From NCBI GenBank assembly GCA_009377695.1, contig WHTP01000008.1, forward strand, positions 1 to 64,000: a DNA stretch of 64,000 nucleotides, written 5' to 3'. The notes below the pieces were generated by a model. The model had not been told where the DNA came from, made no database searches, and was given only the letters and a program-made list of their open reading frames with translations. Origin of the DNA: Hyphomicrobiales bacterium. GTDB lineage: Bacteria > Pseudomonadota > Alphaproteobacteria > Rhizobiales > Xanthobacteraceae. Positions 30,024 to 38,466 of this stretch are shown one piece after another (positions within the stretch are counted from its first letter, which is position 1; every line of letters begins with the position of its first letter). The position numbers were made by a program, and so were the translations under genes.

Positions 30024-31289
30024 TCATTGAGACAGCGCGCGCGGAAGTCTAAGGCCGCCGCCTACAGGCAACTCCCAAGTGGAAATCAGAGCCTCTACGA
30101 ATACCGTTTCATCGGCAGGTGTATGATGCGGGTGTGGGGTTATGCGCAGACGCTCGGTGCCGCGTGGAACGGTCGGATAATTGATCGGCTGCACATAGAT
30201 GCCCCACGACTTCATCAACTCGTCGGTGACAAGCTTTGCAAGCCCGGCATCTCCGATCATCAGTGGCAGGATGTGACTGGGGCTGTCCAAAACCGGCAGA
30301 CCTGCCCCGAGGAGCTTCGCCTTGACTGACGCTACCCGCTGCTGGAGTGCTTGGCGCTCGTTTCCACTGGTCTTGAGATGTCGAACGGCGGCGCGAACGC
30401 CCGCGACCGTCGCAGGCGGCAAAGCGGTGCTGAATATGAAGCCTGGCGCATGGCTTCGGATGAAATCAACGAGTTCAGCATTCGCAGCGATATAACCGCC
30501 GATACCGCCGAAGCCCTTGCTCAGTGTGCCTTGAATAATGTCTATCTTGTGCATCTGTCCGGTCGCCTCGGCAAAGCCACCGCCGTGCGGCCCGTAGAGG
30601 CCCACGCTATGCACCTCGTCGAGATAGGTCAGCGCGCCATAGCGATCGGCTAGGTCGCAAATGGCGGCGATCGGGGAGAAATCGCCGTCCATCGAATAGC
30701 AGCTCTCGAAGCAGATGATCTTGGGGCGGCCCGCACCGATGGTCCGCAATTGCCGTTCCAAGTCCTCGACATCATTATGTCGGAACAGCCTTTTCTCGGT
30801 GCCCGAGCGCCGAATACCCTCAATCATCGACGCATGGTTGAGGGCGTCCGAGAGCAAAACGCAGTCGGGAAGGATTCGACCTAACGTCGAAAGCGCCGCA
30901 TCGTTGGCGACAAAGCCGGACGTAAAGACAAGTGCGGCCTGCTTCCCGTGCAGGTCGGCAAGCTCCTGCTCAAGCTTCACATGCTCATTGCTGGTGCCGG
31001 AAATGTTGCGCGTTCCACCAGCTCCAGCCCCATAGGTGTCGAGCGCCTGTGCGGCTGCCGAGAGCACATCGGGATGAACGCTCATGCCTAAATAGTCGTT
31101 CGAACACCAAACCGTCACCTCCCGCCCGATCCGGTGATCGAAGGCGCGGATTGGATTACGCCAGTGGCGCTCAAGGTTGGCGAAGACCCGGTAGCGCTCT
31201 TCGAGCTGGAGCGCTCTAAGCGAGCTTGCGAAGAAGGATTGGTAGTCGAAGGTGTTTGTTTCTTGTTTCAGATCTTGTGTCACGGTCAT
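30024..31289 (-). CDS. hemA: 5-aminolevulinate synthase
   Basis: [105 protein letters not shown]. Confidence 0.95.
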   Translation of the reverse strand: MTVTQDLKQETNTFDYQSFFASSLRALQLEERYRVFANLERHWRNPIRAFDHRIGREVTVWCSNDYLGMSVHPDVLSAAAQALDTYGAGAGGTRNISGTSNEHVKLEQELADLHGKQAALVFTSGFVANDAALSTLGRILPDCVLLSDALNHASMIEGIRRSGTEKRLFRHNDVEDLERQLRTIGAGRPKIICFESCYSMDGDFSPIAAICDLADRYGALTYLDEVHSVGLYGPHGGGFAEATGQMHKIDIIQGTLSKGFGGIGGYIAANAELVDFIRSHAPGFIFSTALPPATVAGVRAAVRHLKTSGNERQALQQRVASVKAKLLGAGLPVLDSPSHILPLMIGDAGLAKLVTDELMKSWGIYVQPINYPTVPRGTERLRITPHPHHTPADETVFVEALISTWELPVGGGLRLPRALSQ

Positions 31290-32089
31290 CACCTAGCTAG
31301 TAGCTTCATTTCTTCAGCGCCGGCCTCCCTCGTGCGCTCCAGCACTTGGTATGTGCGCTCAACTGCATTGCGCAGCGCAGTCGTCACTGTGCTCCCTTTC
31401 GCCAGATGTGCGGCAACAAGGCCCGTGAGGAGATCACCTGTGCCGCATGGGCGGATCGGCAGACGCGTCGTTGCAATGCGTGTTAGTGCCCCAGCCTCAC
31501 AGAGAACGGTCTCGACCTGACCAGATGGCGTGTCGTCCAGCGCACATCCGGTCACGATTACTGTCGGGCAGCCGCTGTCAGTGATGATCTCGCTGGCCGC
31601 AAGAAGGCTGTCTGCATTTCGCGCAGTCTTTCGGCTCAGAAGCTCCAACTCGAACTGATTGGGCGTGATAAGCGACGCGAGCGGCACCAACCAATCACGG
31701 AATATCTCCGTCATGCCGTCGGCAACAAAAACCCCAAGATCGTCATCGCCCATAACGGGATCGCAGAGGTAAACAAGGCTCCGGTTCTGCTTCTGGGCTG
31801 CCTCGATGAAGCGAGCGACGCACTCGGCAATAGCTGGTGAACCTAGATAGCCGGTAACGAGCACGGCGGCCCGCTCGACAAGGCCGCGCTCCTCGACGCC
31901 GCGCAGAAGGTCAGCGACAAGTGGAGCCTCGAGCACCGTCCCACGCATGGTTGGATAGTGAGGATGGTTGGAGAGCAGCGCGGTGGGAACCGCGGCGACA
32001 GTGACGCCCTCGGCCTGCATGGGATAAACCGCTGCGCTGTTGCCGACATGGCCGTGAACGACCTGGCTCTGGATGGAGATGACCAGCAT
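31289..32089 (-). CDS. pdxY: Pyridoxal kinase (PdxY-like)
   Basis: [95 protein letters not shown]. Confidence 0.95.
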   Translation of the reverse strand: MLVISIQSQVVHGHVGNSAAVYPMQAEGVTVAAVPTALLSNHPHYPTMRGTVLEAPLVADLLRGVEERGLVERAAVLVTGYLGSPAIAECVARFIEAAQKQNRSLVYLCDPVMGDDDLGVFVADGMTEIFRDWLVPLASLITPNQFELELLSRKTARNADSLLAASEIITDSGCPTVIVTGCALDDTPSGQVETVLCEAGALTRIATTRLPIRPCGTGDLLTGLVAAHLAKGSTVTTALRNAVERTYQVLERTREAGAEEMKLLAR

Positions 32090-32859
32090 CAGTCAGCTCC
32101 CGCCGCGCCCGGCCAATAGTGAGAATCAGGCAGAGGCCGGGGACCGAAGACGGCCTGCCCGACGCGCACGATGGTAGCGCCTTCCTCGATCGCCCATTCA
32201 TAATCGCCCGACATGCCCATCGACAGGTCGGCGAGCATCGCGCCCTGCGGTGCGTCGTTCAGCGCGCGATCGCGAATCTCGCGTAGCACGCGGAAGCAGC
32301 GACGCACCTCGGCCTCATCCGGGGTGAAGGTGGCGAGCGTCATGAACCCTTTGGGCCGCAGCGCGTCGAAGGCCGGCAATTCGTTGAGAAAGGCAAGCAC
32401 CTCGTCGGGAGCCAGGCCGTATTTGCTGGCTTCGCCCGACGTGTTGACCTGCACGAGCACATCGAGGCCGCGCCCAAGATGCTGAAGTCGCTTTTCGAGC
32501 GTTGTCGCCAGCGACAGGCGGTCCAACGACTGCACCTCCGAAGCGAAACGCAGCAGCTCCTTGGCTTTGTTGCTCTGGAGATGACCGATCATCGACCAGC
32601 GGACAGGCTCGCCCGAAAGCGCTTCGGCCTTTCCAAGCCCTTCCTGTACCTTGTTCTCACCGAGATCGGCCGCACCCGCACGCACCGCCTCCAGCACGCG
32701 CTCGGGCGCGACAGTCTTGGTTACGAGCACAAAGCGAACGGCATCGGGCGACCGGCCCGACCGCCGGCTGGCGTCAGCGATCTTGCCACGGACAGTCGAG
32801 AGATTCGCCGCAACGTCAGACAAGGCCGGCTCTCTCATTCGGCAAGTCCTTCCAGCCAC
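32089..32859 (-). CDS. YggS/PLPBP-family pyridoxal phosphate homeostasis protein
   Basis: VRFVLVTKTVAPERVLEAVRAGAADLGENKVQEGLGKAEALSGEPVRWSMIGHLQSNKAKELLRFASEVQSLDRLSLA..VLVQVNTSGEASKYGLAPDEV..LADLSMGMSGDYEWAIEEGATIVRVGQAVFG. Confidence 0.95.
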   Translation of the reverse strand: MAGRTCRMREPALSDVAANLSTVRGKIADASRRSGRSPDAVRFVLVTKTVAPERVLEAVRAGAADLGENKVQEGLGKAEALSGEPVRWSMIGHLQSNKAKELLRFASEVQSLDRLSLATTLEKRLQHLGRGLDVLVQVNTSGEASKYGLAPDEVLAFLNELPAFDALRPKGFMTLATFTPDEAEVRRCFRVLREIRDRALNDAPQGAMLADLSMGMSGDYEWAIEEGATIVRVGQAVFGPRPLPDSHYWPGAAGAD

Positions 32860-33560
32860 TCGTTCAGCATTCTGCGCGACGCATCGCGTAGGGCCGGGCC
32901 GAAGCGTGCCGCCTCGTCGCGCAAGTTGCGCGGATCAATGCCTGCAGCGGAAAGCTCGACGGCATGCCCCACCAGCCAGCGCTCGATCCCGGCGCAAGCA
33001 TCGACTTCCGGGTGAAACTGAAGTCCGAGCACATTGCGGCCTAGCGCAAAACCTTGCGTCGTGCAGAGCGACGTTGTGGCAAGGTTCTCCGCTCCTTCGG
33101 GGATGTGGAAGGAGTCCCCATGCCAATGCAACACTGAGACGCCTTCCAGATGCCGTAGCGGCCCAACCCGCCCGGCATCGGTCAAGGTCAGCTTGGAGAA
33201 GCCGATCTCCTTGATTCCCGTCGCCGCCACCTTCGCGCCAAGAGTTGCAGCAATCTGTTGGGCGCCCAGGCAGATGCCCAGTGTTGGCCGGTTGGCTGCG
33301 AGCCTCGCCTCCAGAATCTGCCTTTCTTCGGTGAGAAAGGGATAGACGTCCTCCTCATAGACTCCGACCGGACCACCGAGGACGACGAGGAGGTTGGCCA
33401 GCGGCGGATCGAGCGTCCACAGTTCATGCGCGCCCAAATCGTAGTAGTAGACCCTGTAACCGGCCGCCGTGAACACCGCCTCAAAGGTTCCAAGGTCCTC
33501 GAAGTGGATATGCCGGATGACGACCGCTGTTTTCAGCGTGGCGGGGGCTCCTCTCGACAT
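32835..33560 (-). CDS. Class I glutamine amidotransferase-like protein
   Basis: LLVVLGGPVGVYEEDVYPFLTEERQILEARLAANRPTLGICLGAQQIAATLGAKVA..GLQFHPEVDACAGIERWLV. Confidence 0.88.
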   Translation of the reverse strand: MSRGAPATLKTAVVIRHIHFEDLGTFEAVFTAAGYRVYYYDLGAHELWTLDPPLANLLVVLGGPVGVYEEDVYPFLTEERQILEARLAANRPTLGICLGAQQIAATLGAKVAATGIKEIGFSKLTLTDAGRVGPLRHLEGVSVLHWHGDSFHIPEGAENLATTSLCTTQGFALGRNVLGLQFHPEVDACAGIERWLVGHAVELSAAGIDPRNLRDEAARFGPALRDASRRMLNEWLEGLAE

Positions 33561-33630
33561 GGCCGGTCACTTTCCTGAGCTATCGGCCCAGCGGATTGCC
33601 ACGGCCTTCTGACTGTGCAATATCGTTGAT

Positions 33631-33675
33631 CCGGCCTATCTTGAAGGGCCAGTTTCGAGAAACTGGATAGGCCGG
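33631..33675. promoter_or_regulatory. Nested inverted repeats in the divergent GATase operon / pdxR intergenic region
   Basis: CCGGCCTATC (33631-33640) with GATAGGCCGG (33666-33675) enclosing CCAGTTTC-GA-GAAACTGG (33649-33666); all arms perfect. Confidence 0.7.
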
Positions 33676-35120
33676 TGAGAGTGCAAAACGAAATTGCGAT
33701 CGAGTTGGCTGGAGACGGCAAGCAGCCAGTCTTCCTTGAAATCGCGACATCCATCATTCGTGAGATTGAACGCGGGCGTCTGAAGCCGGGGGATGCGCTC
33801 CCCGGAACTCGCGCACTCGCCAGCAGTCTCAAAGTGCATCGGAATACGGTCGATGCCGCTTTTCATGAACTGACGATGCAGGGTTGGCTCGTGGCGAAGC
33901 CATCGCGCGGCACCTTCGTGGCAAGCGACTTGCCGGACGTCCGTTCAGCGAACCGCCGCACCCGCAGCCGAAGTGGTGAGGGAAGACTGCGGACCGGAAA
34001 GGCAGCGCCCCCCTTGCTGCACGTATCGGATGGCTCTCCAGACCCCAGGGAAATGCCGCGCGCCGCATTGGCGCGTGCGTTCCGTCGGGCACTGTCCACG
34101 CCCGCCTTTCTGGCAAATGGGAGCTACGGCGATCCACGGGGCGCGATCTCGCTGCGAACCGCGCTGGCCGACTATCTGGTTCAAGATCGGGGGCTCCCAG
34201 TATCGCCTGACGAGGTGCTGGTGACGCGCGGGAGCCAGATGGGCTTGTTCTTGGCCGCAACCGCGATTCTGGAGCCGGGCCAAACGATCGCAGTAGAGGA
34301 ACCAGGCTATCCGCTCGCCTGGGCGGCGTTCCGTGCCGCCAGAGCACGGGTAGTCGGCGTGCCGGTCGATGCACAAGGCATTGACGTCAGCAAGCTCGCA
34401 GCCCTCGCGGAACGTGAGCCAACGCTGAAAGCGATATATGTGACGCCGCATCACCAGTATCCGACGACTGTGACGCTCGGGGCAGGCCGCCGCCTCAAAC
34501 TCCTCGATCTCGCACGGCGTTACCGCCTGACCATCATCGAAGATGACTACGACCACGAATACAGATTCGAAGGTCGTCCGATCCTTCCGCTCGCCGCGCG
34601 CACCGACGCAGACGGCTCTACGATCTATATCGGCTCGTTATCCAAGCTGCTCGCGCCTGCTGTACGAGTCGGCTACGCGGTCGCGTCACCGGAAATCCTG
34701 ACCCGCATGGTTGATCGGCGCGAGGCGATCGACCGTCAGGGTGATCTTCCGCTCGAACAGGCGCTGGCCAATCTCATTGAGGAAGGCGAGCTTCGCCGTC
34801 ACGCCCGCAAGGCCCGACGCATCTATGCGGCTCGGCGAGACTTTTTGGCCAATGAGATTCATCGTGGTCTGGGCGATGATGTGGTCTTCAACATGCCTGC
34901 CGGCGGACTCGCAATCTGGCTCCGCCTAAGTGCTGGCCTCAACGCGGAAACGTGGTCCTCCAATGCTGCTCGCGCTGGTCTGTCGATTGCGCCCGGCCTG
35001 CGCTTCGCGCTTGATGCTGCGAACGCGACACAAGCCTTCAGGATCGGATATGCGAACCTGGATGAGAGCGACCTGAAGCGGGTTATTGCCATACTCATTC
35101 GCACCCGACCTCGCCGATAG
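33675..35120 (+). CDS. pdxR: MocR-family (GntR HTH + aminotransferase-like) transcriptional regulator, PdxR-type
   Basis: IATSIIREIERGRLKPGDALPGTRALASSLKVHRNTVDAAFHELTMQGWLVAKPSRGTFV; IEDDYDHEYRFEGRPILPLAARTDADGSTIYIGSLSKLLAPAVRVGY (PLP lysine). Confidence 0.93.
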   Translation: MRVQNEIAIELAGDGKQPVFLEIATSIIREIERGRLKPGDALPGTRALASSLKVHRNTVDAAFHELTMQGWLVAKPSRGTFVASDLPDVRSANRRTRSRSGEGRLRTGKAAPPLLHVSDGSPDPREMPRAALARAFRRALSTPAFLANGSYGDPRGAISLRTALADYLVQDRGLPVSPDEVLVTRGSQMGLFLAATAILEPGQTIAVEEPGYPLAWAAFRAARARVVGVPVDAQGIDVSKLAALAEREPTLKAIYVTPHHQYPTTVTLGAGRRLKLLDLARRYRLTIIEDDYDHEYRFEGRPILPLAARTDADGSTIYIGSLSKLLAPAVRVGYAVASPEILTRMVDRREAIDRQGDLPLEQALANLIEEGELRRHARKARRIYAARRDFLANEIHRGLGDDVVFNMPAGGLAIWLRLSAGLNAETWSSNAARAGLSIAPGLRFALDAANATQAFRIGYANLDESDLKRVIAILIRTRPRR

Positions 35121-35263
35121 TCACGGACCACAAGGCGCCTGATGCGGGCGACGCACAGTCCGCAATCTCGCTGGGGTCAAGGGGATTGGCTAGTAGGCTG
35201 CGGGCGATCTGCCTCAGAAGAGCGGAATCTGCCCGCATCGCCGCAAGCTCGCTTGACATATAC

Positions 35264-35276
35264 TTAGGAGTCCTAA
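35264..35276. promoter_or_regulatory. Palindromic operator candidate TTAGGA-G-TCCTAA
   Basis: Perfect inverted repeat just downstream of TTGACA (35253-35258) and 11 bp before the MarR start at 35288. Confidence 0.6.
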
Positions 35277-35287
35277 ATGATGGCGTC

Positions 35288-35962
35288 ATGGATCACGCTT
35301 CTACATCTGACCCGCTCATCATCCGCTTGCGCGAAGGCTTCGACCGGATTGCCTTTGTGCTCCGCGCCGACCTGTGGACGGCTGCGGGTGACGCCGGGCT
35401 GAACCCCACTCAGGCGCAGGTTCTCGGTCTCCTTGCCGGCCGACCGGCCGGATTGAGGCCCAAAGAGATCGCTGCCCATCACGCTGTCTCCGCAGCGAGC
35501 ATTGCAGACACTTTGGGCGCTCTCGTCCGCAAGGGGCTTGTATGGCGCGATACCGATCCCAGCGATGCGCGGGCAGCGATCGTGCGTGCGACACCCGATG
35601 GCCTCCATCTTGGCGCGGAAATCGCCCAGGCAACCTCTCAGGTCGCGGATGCGCTGGCGGCGCTGCCGCTCGCCGCCCAGGAGGAGTTGCTGCTGACCCA
35701 AATTGCTCTCATTCGGCAGTTGCAGATCGCCGGCGCTATCCCGCTCCAGCGCATGTGTGTCTCCTGCCGTCATTTCCGGCCGCACGCCCATCCGCACGCG
35801 GCAAAGCCCCATCACTGCGCTTTTGTGGACGCCGCCATCGGTGGCCGGGACCTCCGGCTCGATTGCGGTGAGCACGAAGCGGCTGATCCTGTCGTTCAGG
35901 CTGCCACCTGGACGACCTTCGCCAAAGGATCGCCGACCCTCCAAGCCCAACCATCAACCTGA
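35288..35962 (+). CDS. MarR-family regulator with Cys/His-rich C-terminal tail
   Basis: LNPTQAQVLGLLAGRPAGLRPKEIAAHHAVSAASIADTLGALVRKGLVWRDTDPSDARAAIV; tail CVSCRHFRPHAHPHAAKPHHCAFVDAAIGGRDLRLDCGEHE. Confidence 0.82.
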   Translation: MDHASTSDPLIIRLREGFDRIAFVLRADLWTAAGDAGLNPTQAQVLGLLAGRPAGLRPKEIAAHHAVSAASIADTLGALVRKGLVWRDTDPSDARAAIVRATPDGLHLGAEIAQATSQVADALAALPLAAQEELLLTQIALIRQLQIAGAIPLQRMCVSCRHFRPHAHPHAAKPHHCAFVDAAIGGRDLRLDCGEHEAADPVVQAATWTTFAKGSPTLQAQPST

Positions 35963-35978
35963 GAAGGAGAACACCATC

Positions 35979-36698
35979 ATGAAAATCACGAATCCACGAG
36001 GCTTTGGCCTCGTGGCTGCGGCGCTGTGCTTCGTCTCGGCCAGCGCATCCGCGCACGAGATCAAGACGCCCAGCAATCAGGCGGTCATGGCCTCGTTCGA
36101 CATCGTCGAAACGCGCATCGTGACCGATCATGGCCACGCCATCTTTCGCACACGCGTCCGGGCCGCTGCCGGAAAGGTAACGCCGAAGGCCACAGGGAAG
36201 TTCGAGGGGTCCGAAGTCTACGCCTATGTCTGGCCGACTACGCTCAACTCCTGGGATGTCGGCTTCGAGAGGGACCAGGGCATCGTCGCCCTTGCCGTAA
36301 CCTTCCATCCCGACTTCGACGACGCGGCGTATGGCGGGAAGAACCGCGACCGCTGGCACCCGCACTGGGTCGTTCTCAGCGAGGACAAGGCTTGCCCTGG
36401 CGGCCTCAAGGTCAGGGATATTCCCAAGGGCACGAAGCCCAGGCTTCCGGAGACCTGGCCCGGCGCGCCGATCCTGATTGACAGTCCCGAATACAAGACC
36501 GAGCTGGCCGCCGATGTCGTCGAGGTCCACATTCCCCTCGACAAGCTCGGCGCGGTCGCGACCGCTTCGTTCGACGGCGTGACCGCCGGTCTCAAGGTCA
36601 ACGCCAACCTCCATACGCCGCTTCTGTGCGTCTCTGACGTCTTCAAAGTTGCATCCGGCAACCTGTCGCTGCCGGGCAAGGTCGTTCCCGGCAAATGA
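35979..36698 (+). CDS. Hypothetical secreted protein
   Basis: MKITNPRGFGLVAAALCFVSASASAHEIKTPSNQAVMASFDIVETRIVTDHGHAIFRTRV; signal peptide; RBS gaaggag upstream. Confidence 0.65.
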   Translation: MKITNPRGFGLVAAALCFVSASASAHEIKTPSNQAVMASFDIVETRIVTDHGHAIFRTRVRAAAGKVTPKATGKFEGSEVYAYVWPTTLNSWDVGFERDQGIVALAVTFHPDFDDAAYGGKNRDRWHPHWVVLSEDKACPGGLKVRDIPKGTKPRLPETWPGAPILIDSPEYKTELAADVVEVHIPLDKLGAVATASFDGVTAGLKVNANLHTPLLCVSDVFKVASGNLSLPGKVVPGK

Positions 36699-36712
36699 CG
36701 CCGGAACATGAA

Positions 36713-36744
36713 AGCGGCCCGACGACTGCCATCGTCGGACCGCT
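36713..36744 (+). terminator. Hairpin after secreted protein gene
   Basis: AGCGG-c-CCGACGA ctgcca TCGTCGG-a-CCGCT. Confidence 0.5.
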
Positions 36745-36785
36745 CCGAAAATCCCCCTCCAAGCATCAGAGAAGGAGAATTTACT

Positions 36786-37331
36786 ATGGCACACGTCAAC
36801 CTCATTGATCCAGCCTCGTCTTCCGCCGCGGTCAAGCCGACACTCGACAAGATCAACGGCGCCTTCGGTGTTGTTCCGAATATGTTCAAGGCGGTAGCGA
36901 ACTCGCCGGCTGCGCTGAACAGCATGTGGGGCTCGTTCGGCGCTCTTGCCGGCGGCAAGCTCGGCGCGCGGCTGGGCGAGGAGATCGCCGTGGCGATCGC
37001 CAACGCCAACCACTGCGAATACTGCCTGGCTGCGCACACGGCCCTGGGCCGCAAGGCGGGCGCCTCGGCCGACGAGATCGCGGCGGCGCAGGTCGGCCAG
37101 TCCTCCGATCCCCGCACTCAGGCGGCGCTCACCTTCGCACTGAAGATCGTACGCGACCGTGCGGCCGTCACCGATGCCGACGTCACCGCTCTGAAGGCGG
37201 CCGGCTTCGACGGTGAAGGCGTCGTCGAGATCATCGCCCACGTCGCGCTCAACCTCTTCACCAACTACGTCAACGTGGCGCTGAACGTCCCGGTCGATTT
37301 CCCGGCCGTCCAGTTGAAGCGCGTGGCGTGA
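36786..37331 (+). CDS. Carboxymuconolactone decarboxylase / AhpD-like family protein
   Basis: MAHVNLIDPASSSAAVKPTLDKINGAFGVVPNMFKAVANSPAALNSMW..ANANHCEYCLAAHTALGRKAG (CxxC-xxxH motif). Confidence 0.88.
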   Translation: MAHVNLIDPASSSAAVKPTLDKINGAFGVVPNMFKAVANSPAALNSMWGSFGALAGGKLGARLGEEIAVAIANANHCEYCLAAHTALGRKAGASADEIAAAQVGQSSDPRTQAALTFALKIVRDRAAVTDADVTALKAAGFDGEGVVEIIAHVALNLFTNYVNVALNVPVDFPAVQLKRVA

Positions 37332-37334
37332 TCC

Positions 37335-37374
37335 AAATGGTGCCGGGCTTTCCTCGGAGAGCCCGGCACCATTT
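37335..37374 (+). terminator. Strong intrinsic-type terminator hairpin
   Basis: AAATGGTGCCGGGCT ...AGCCCGGCACCATTT: 15-bp perfect stem followed by T-rich sequence. Confidence 0.75.
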
Positions 37375-37433
37375 TCAAATGAGCCCGCCGAGACCAGTTC
37401 CCCGGCTTTCGTGGCTAGCTATCGGAGGTGCTG

Positions 37434-37913
37434 ATGAGCACACATCCACGCCATCACATTCAAGCACCGGCTTCCGGTTGGGTCCGCAACGCCGCAATGC
37501 CGCTCCTAAGCGCAGCGCTACTTTCGGCGTCTGCGCTTCCGACCCCGGCTACTGCAGCGGACCCCCAGAGCTTGGTCGAGGCGCTTAAGACAGTCGCCGG
37601 CAATCCGCCCGGGGTGCGCGCCACCTTTGCCAAGGGTCAGTGCGTGCGCGGCACCTACACGCCCGCAGACGACGTCGGACAGGTGAAGCGCTCAGTCAGT
37701 TTCACACGGTCATGGCCCGCCATTGGCCGTTTCTCGGTCGGCGGCGGCAATCCGTCCGTTCCGGACACTGCCAAGAATGTTCTGCGCGGCTTTTCGATCA
37801 ATATCCTGTCGGACGGCGGTGCCACGCATCTGCTCTTCGAGAATGCGCCGGTGCATTTCGCGAATGCTGGGGTTTCTGCGTGTCCGCGCCCCGGGGTGAT
37901 CGCAATCGCTTGA
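37434..37913 (+). pseudogene. Catalase-related peroxidase (SrpA-like) N-terminal remnant
   Basis: LVEALKTVAGNPPGVRATFAKGQCVRGTYTPADDVGQVKRSVSFTRSWPAIGRFSVGGGNPSVPDTAKNVLRGFSINI..LLFENAPVHFA, then MLGFLRVRAPG in another frame; the heme-ligand C-terminal half is absent. Confidence 0.65.
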
Positions 37914-37962
37914 CGTGTGGCGGTGTCGCCGCCGGCATCGACTTCAGCGTGGGTGGAGAGCC

Positions 37963-38418
37963 ATGACTGAGGCTACAGACGAACGTCGGAAACGCTTGGC
38001 CCCCGGCACGGCGGCAGGGGTCACTGAGGCGATGATAGATGCGCAGGTTCGGGTCTTCTACGCCAAGGTTCAACGCGACCCGGCCCTCGGCCCCATATTC
38101 TCGCGTGTCGTCGATGACTGGGAGCCTCACCTTCTGCGTATGGTCGATTTTTGGTCGTCGGTACTGCTGATGAGCGGGCGCTACAAGGGAAATCCCGTCG
38201 CTAAGCACGCCCCGCTCGATCTTCGCCCGACGCACTTCGCGCGTTGGCTCCATCTCTTCGCAGAGACCGCAAGCGAGATTTGCCCGCTGCAGGCGGCCGA
38301 TCTGTTCCGGCAAAAGGCGGCAATGATCGCAGAAAGTTTGCAACTGGCTGCGGCGGTTGCGCGCGGCGAGTTACCGACTCAATCGGATCACATCACAAAA
38401 CAGCGACCACAGAAATGA
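37963..38418 (+). CDS. Group III truncated hemoglobin
   Basis: VTEAMIDAQVRVFYAKVQRDPALGPIFSRVVDDWEPHLLRMVDFWSSVLLMSGRYKGNPVAKHAPLDLRPTHFARWLHLFAETA. Confidence 0.85.
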   Translation: MTEATDERRKRLAPGTAAGVTEAMIDAQVRVFYAKVQRDPALGPIFSRVVDDWEPHLLRMVDFWSSVLLMSGRYKGNPVAKHAPLDLRPTHFARWLHLFAETASEICPLQAADLFRQKAAMIAESLQLAAAVARGELPTQSDHITKQRPQK

Positions 38419-38466
38419 TCGCCGGCAAGCGACTCGGAAACGAAGCCCTCAACTGCGTCCGCCAAA

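Noticed and set aside
35736-37241. 501-aa minus-strand ORF across the MarR/secreted/AhpD-like genes
   Set aside because: Spans several well-supported plus-strand genes with RBSs and terminators; no family motifs.
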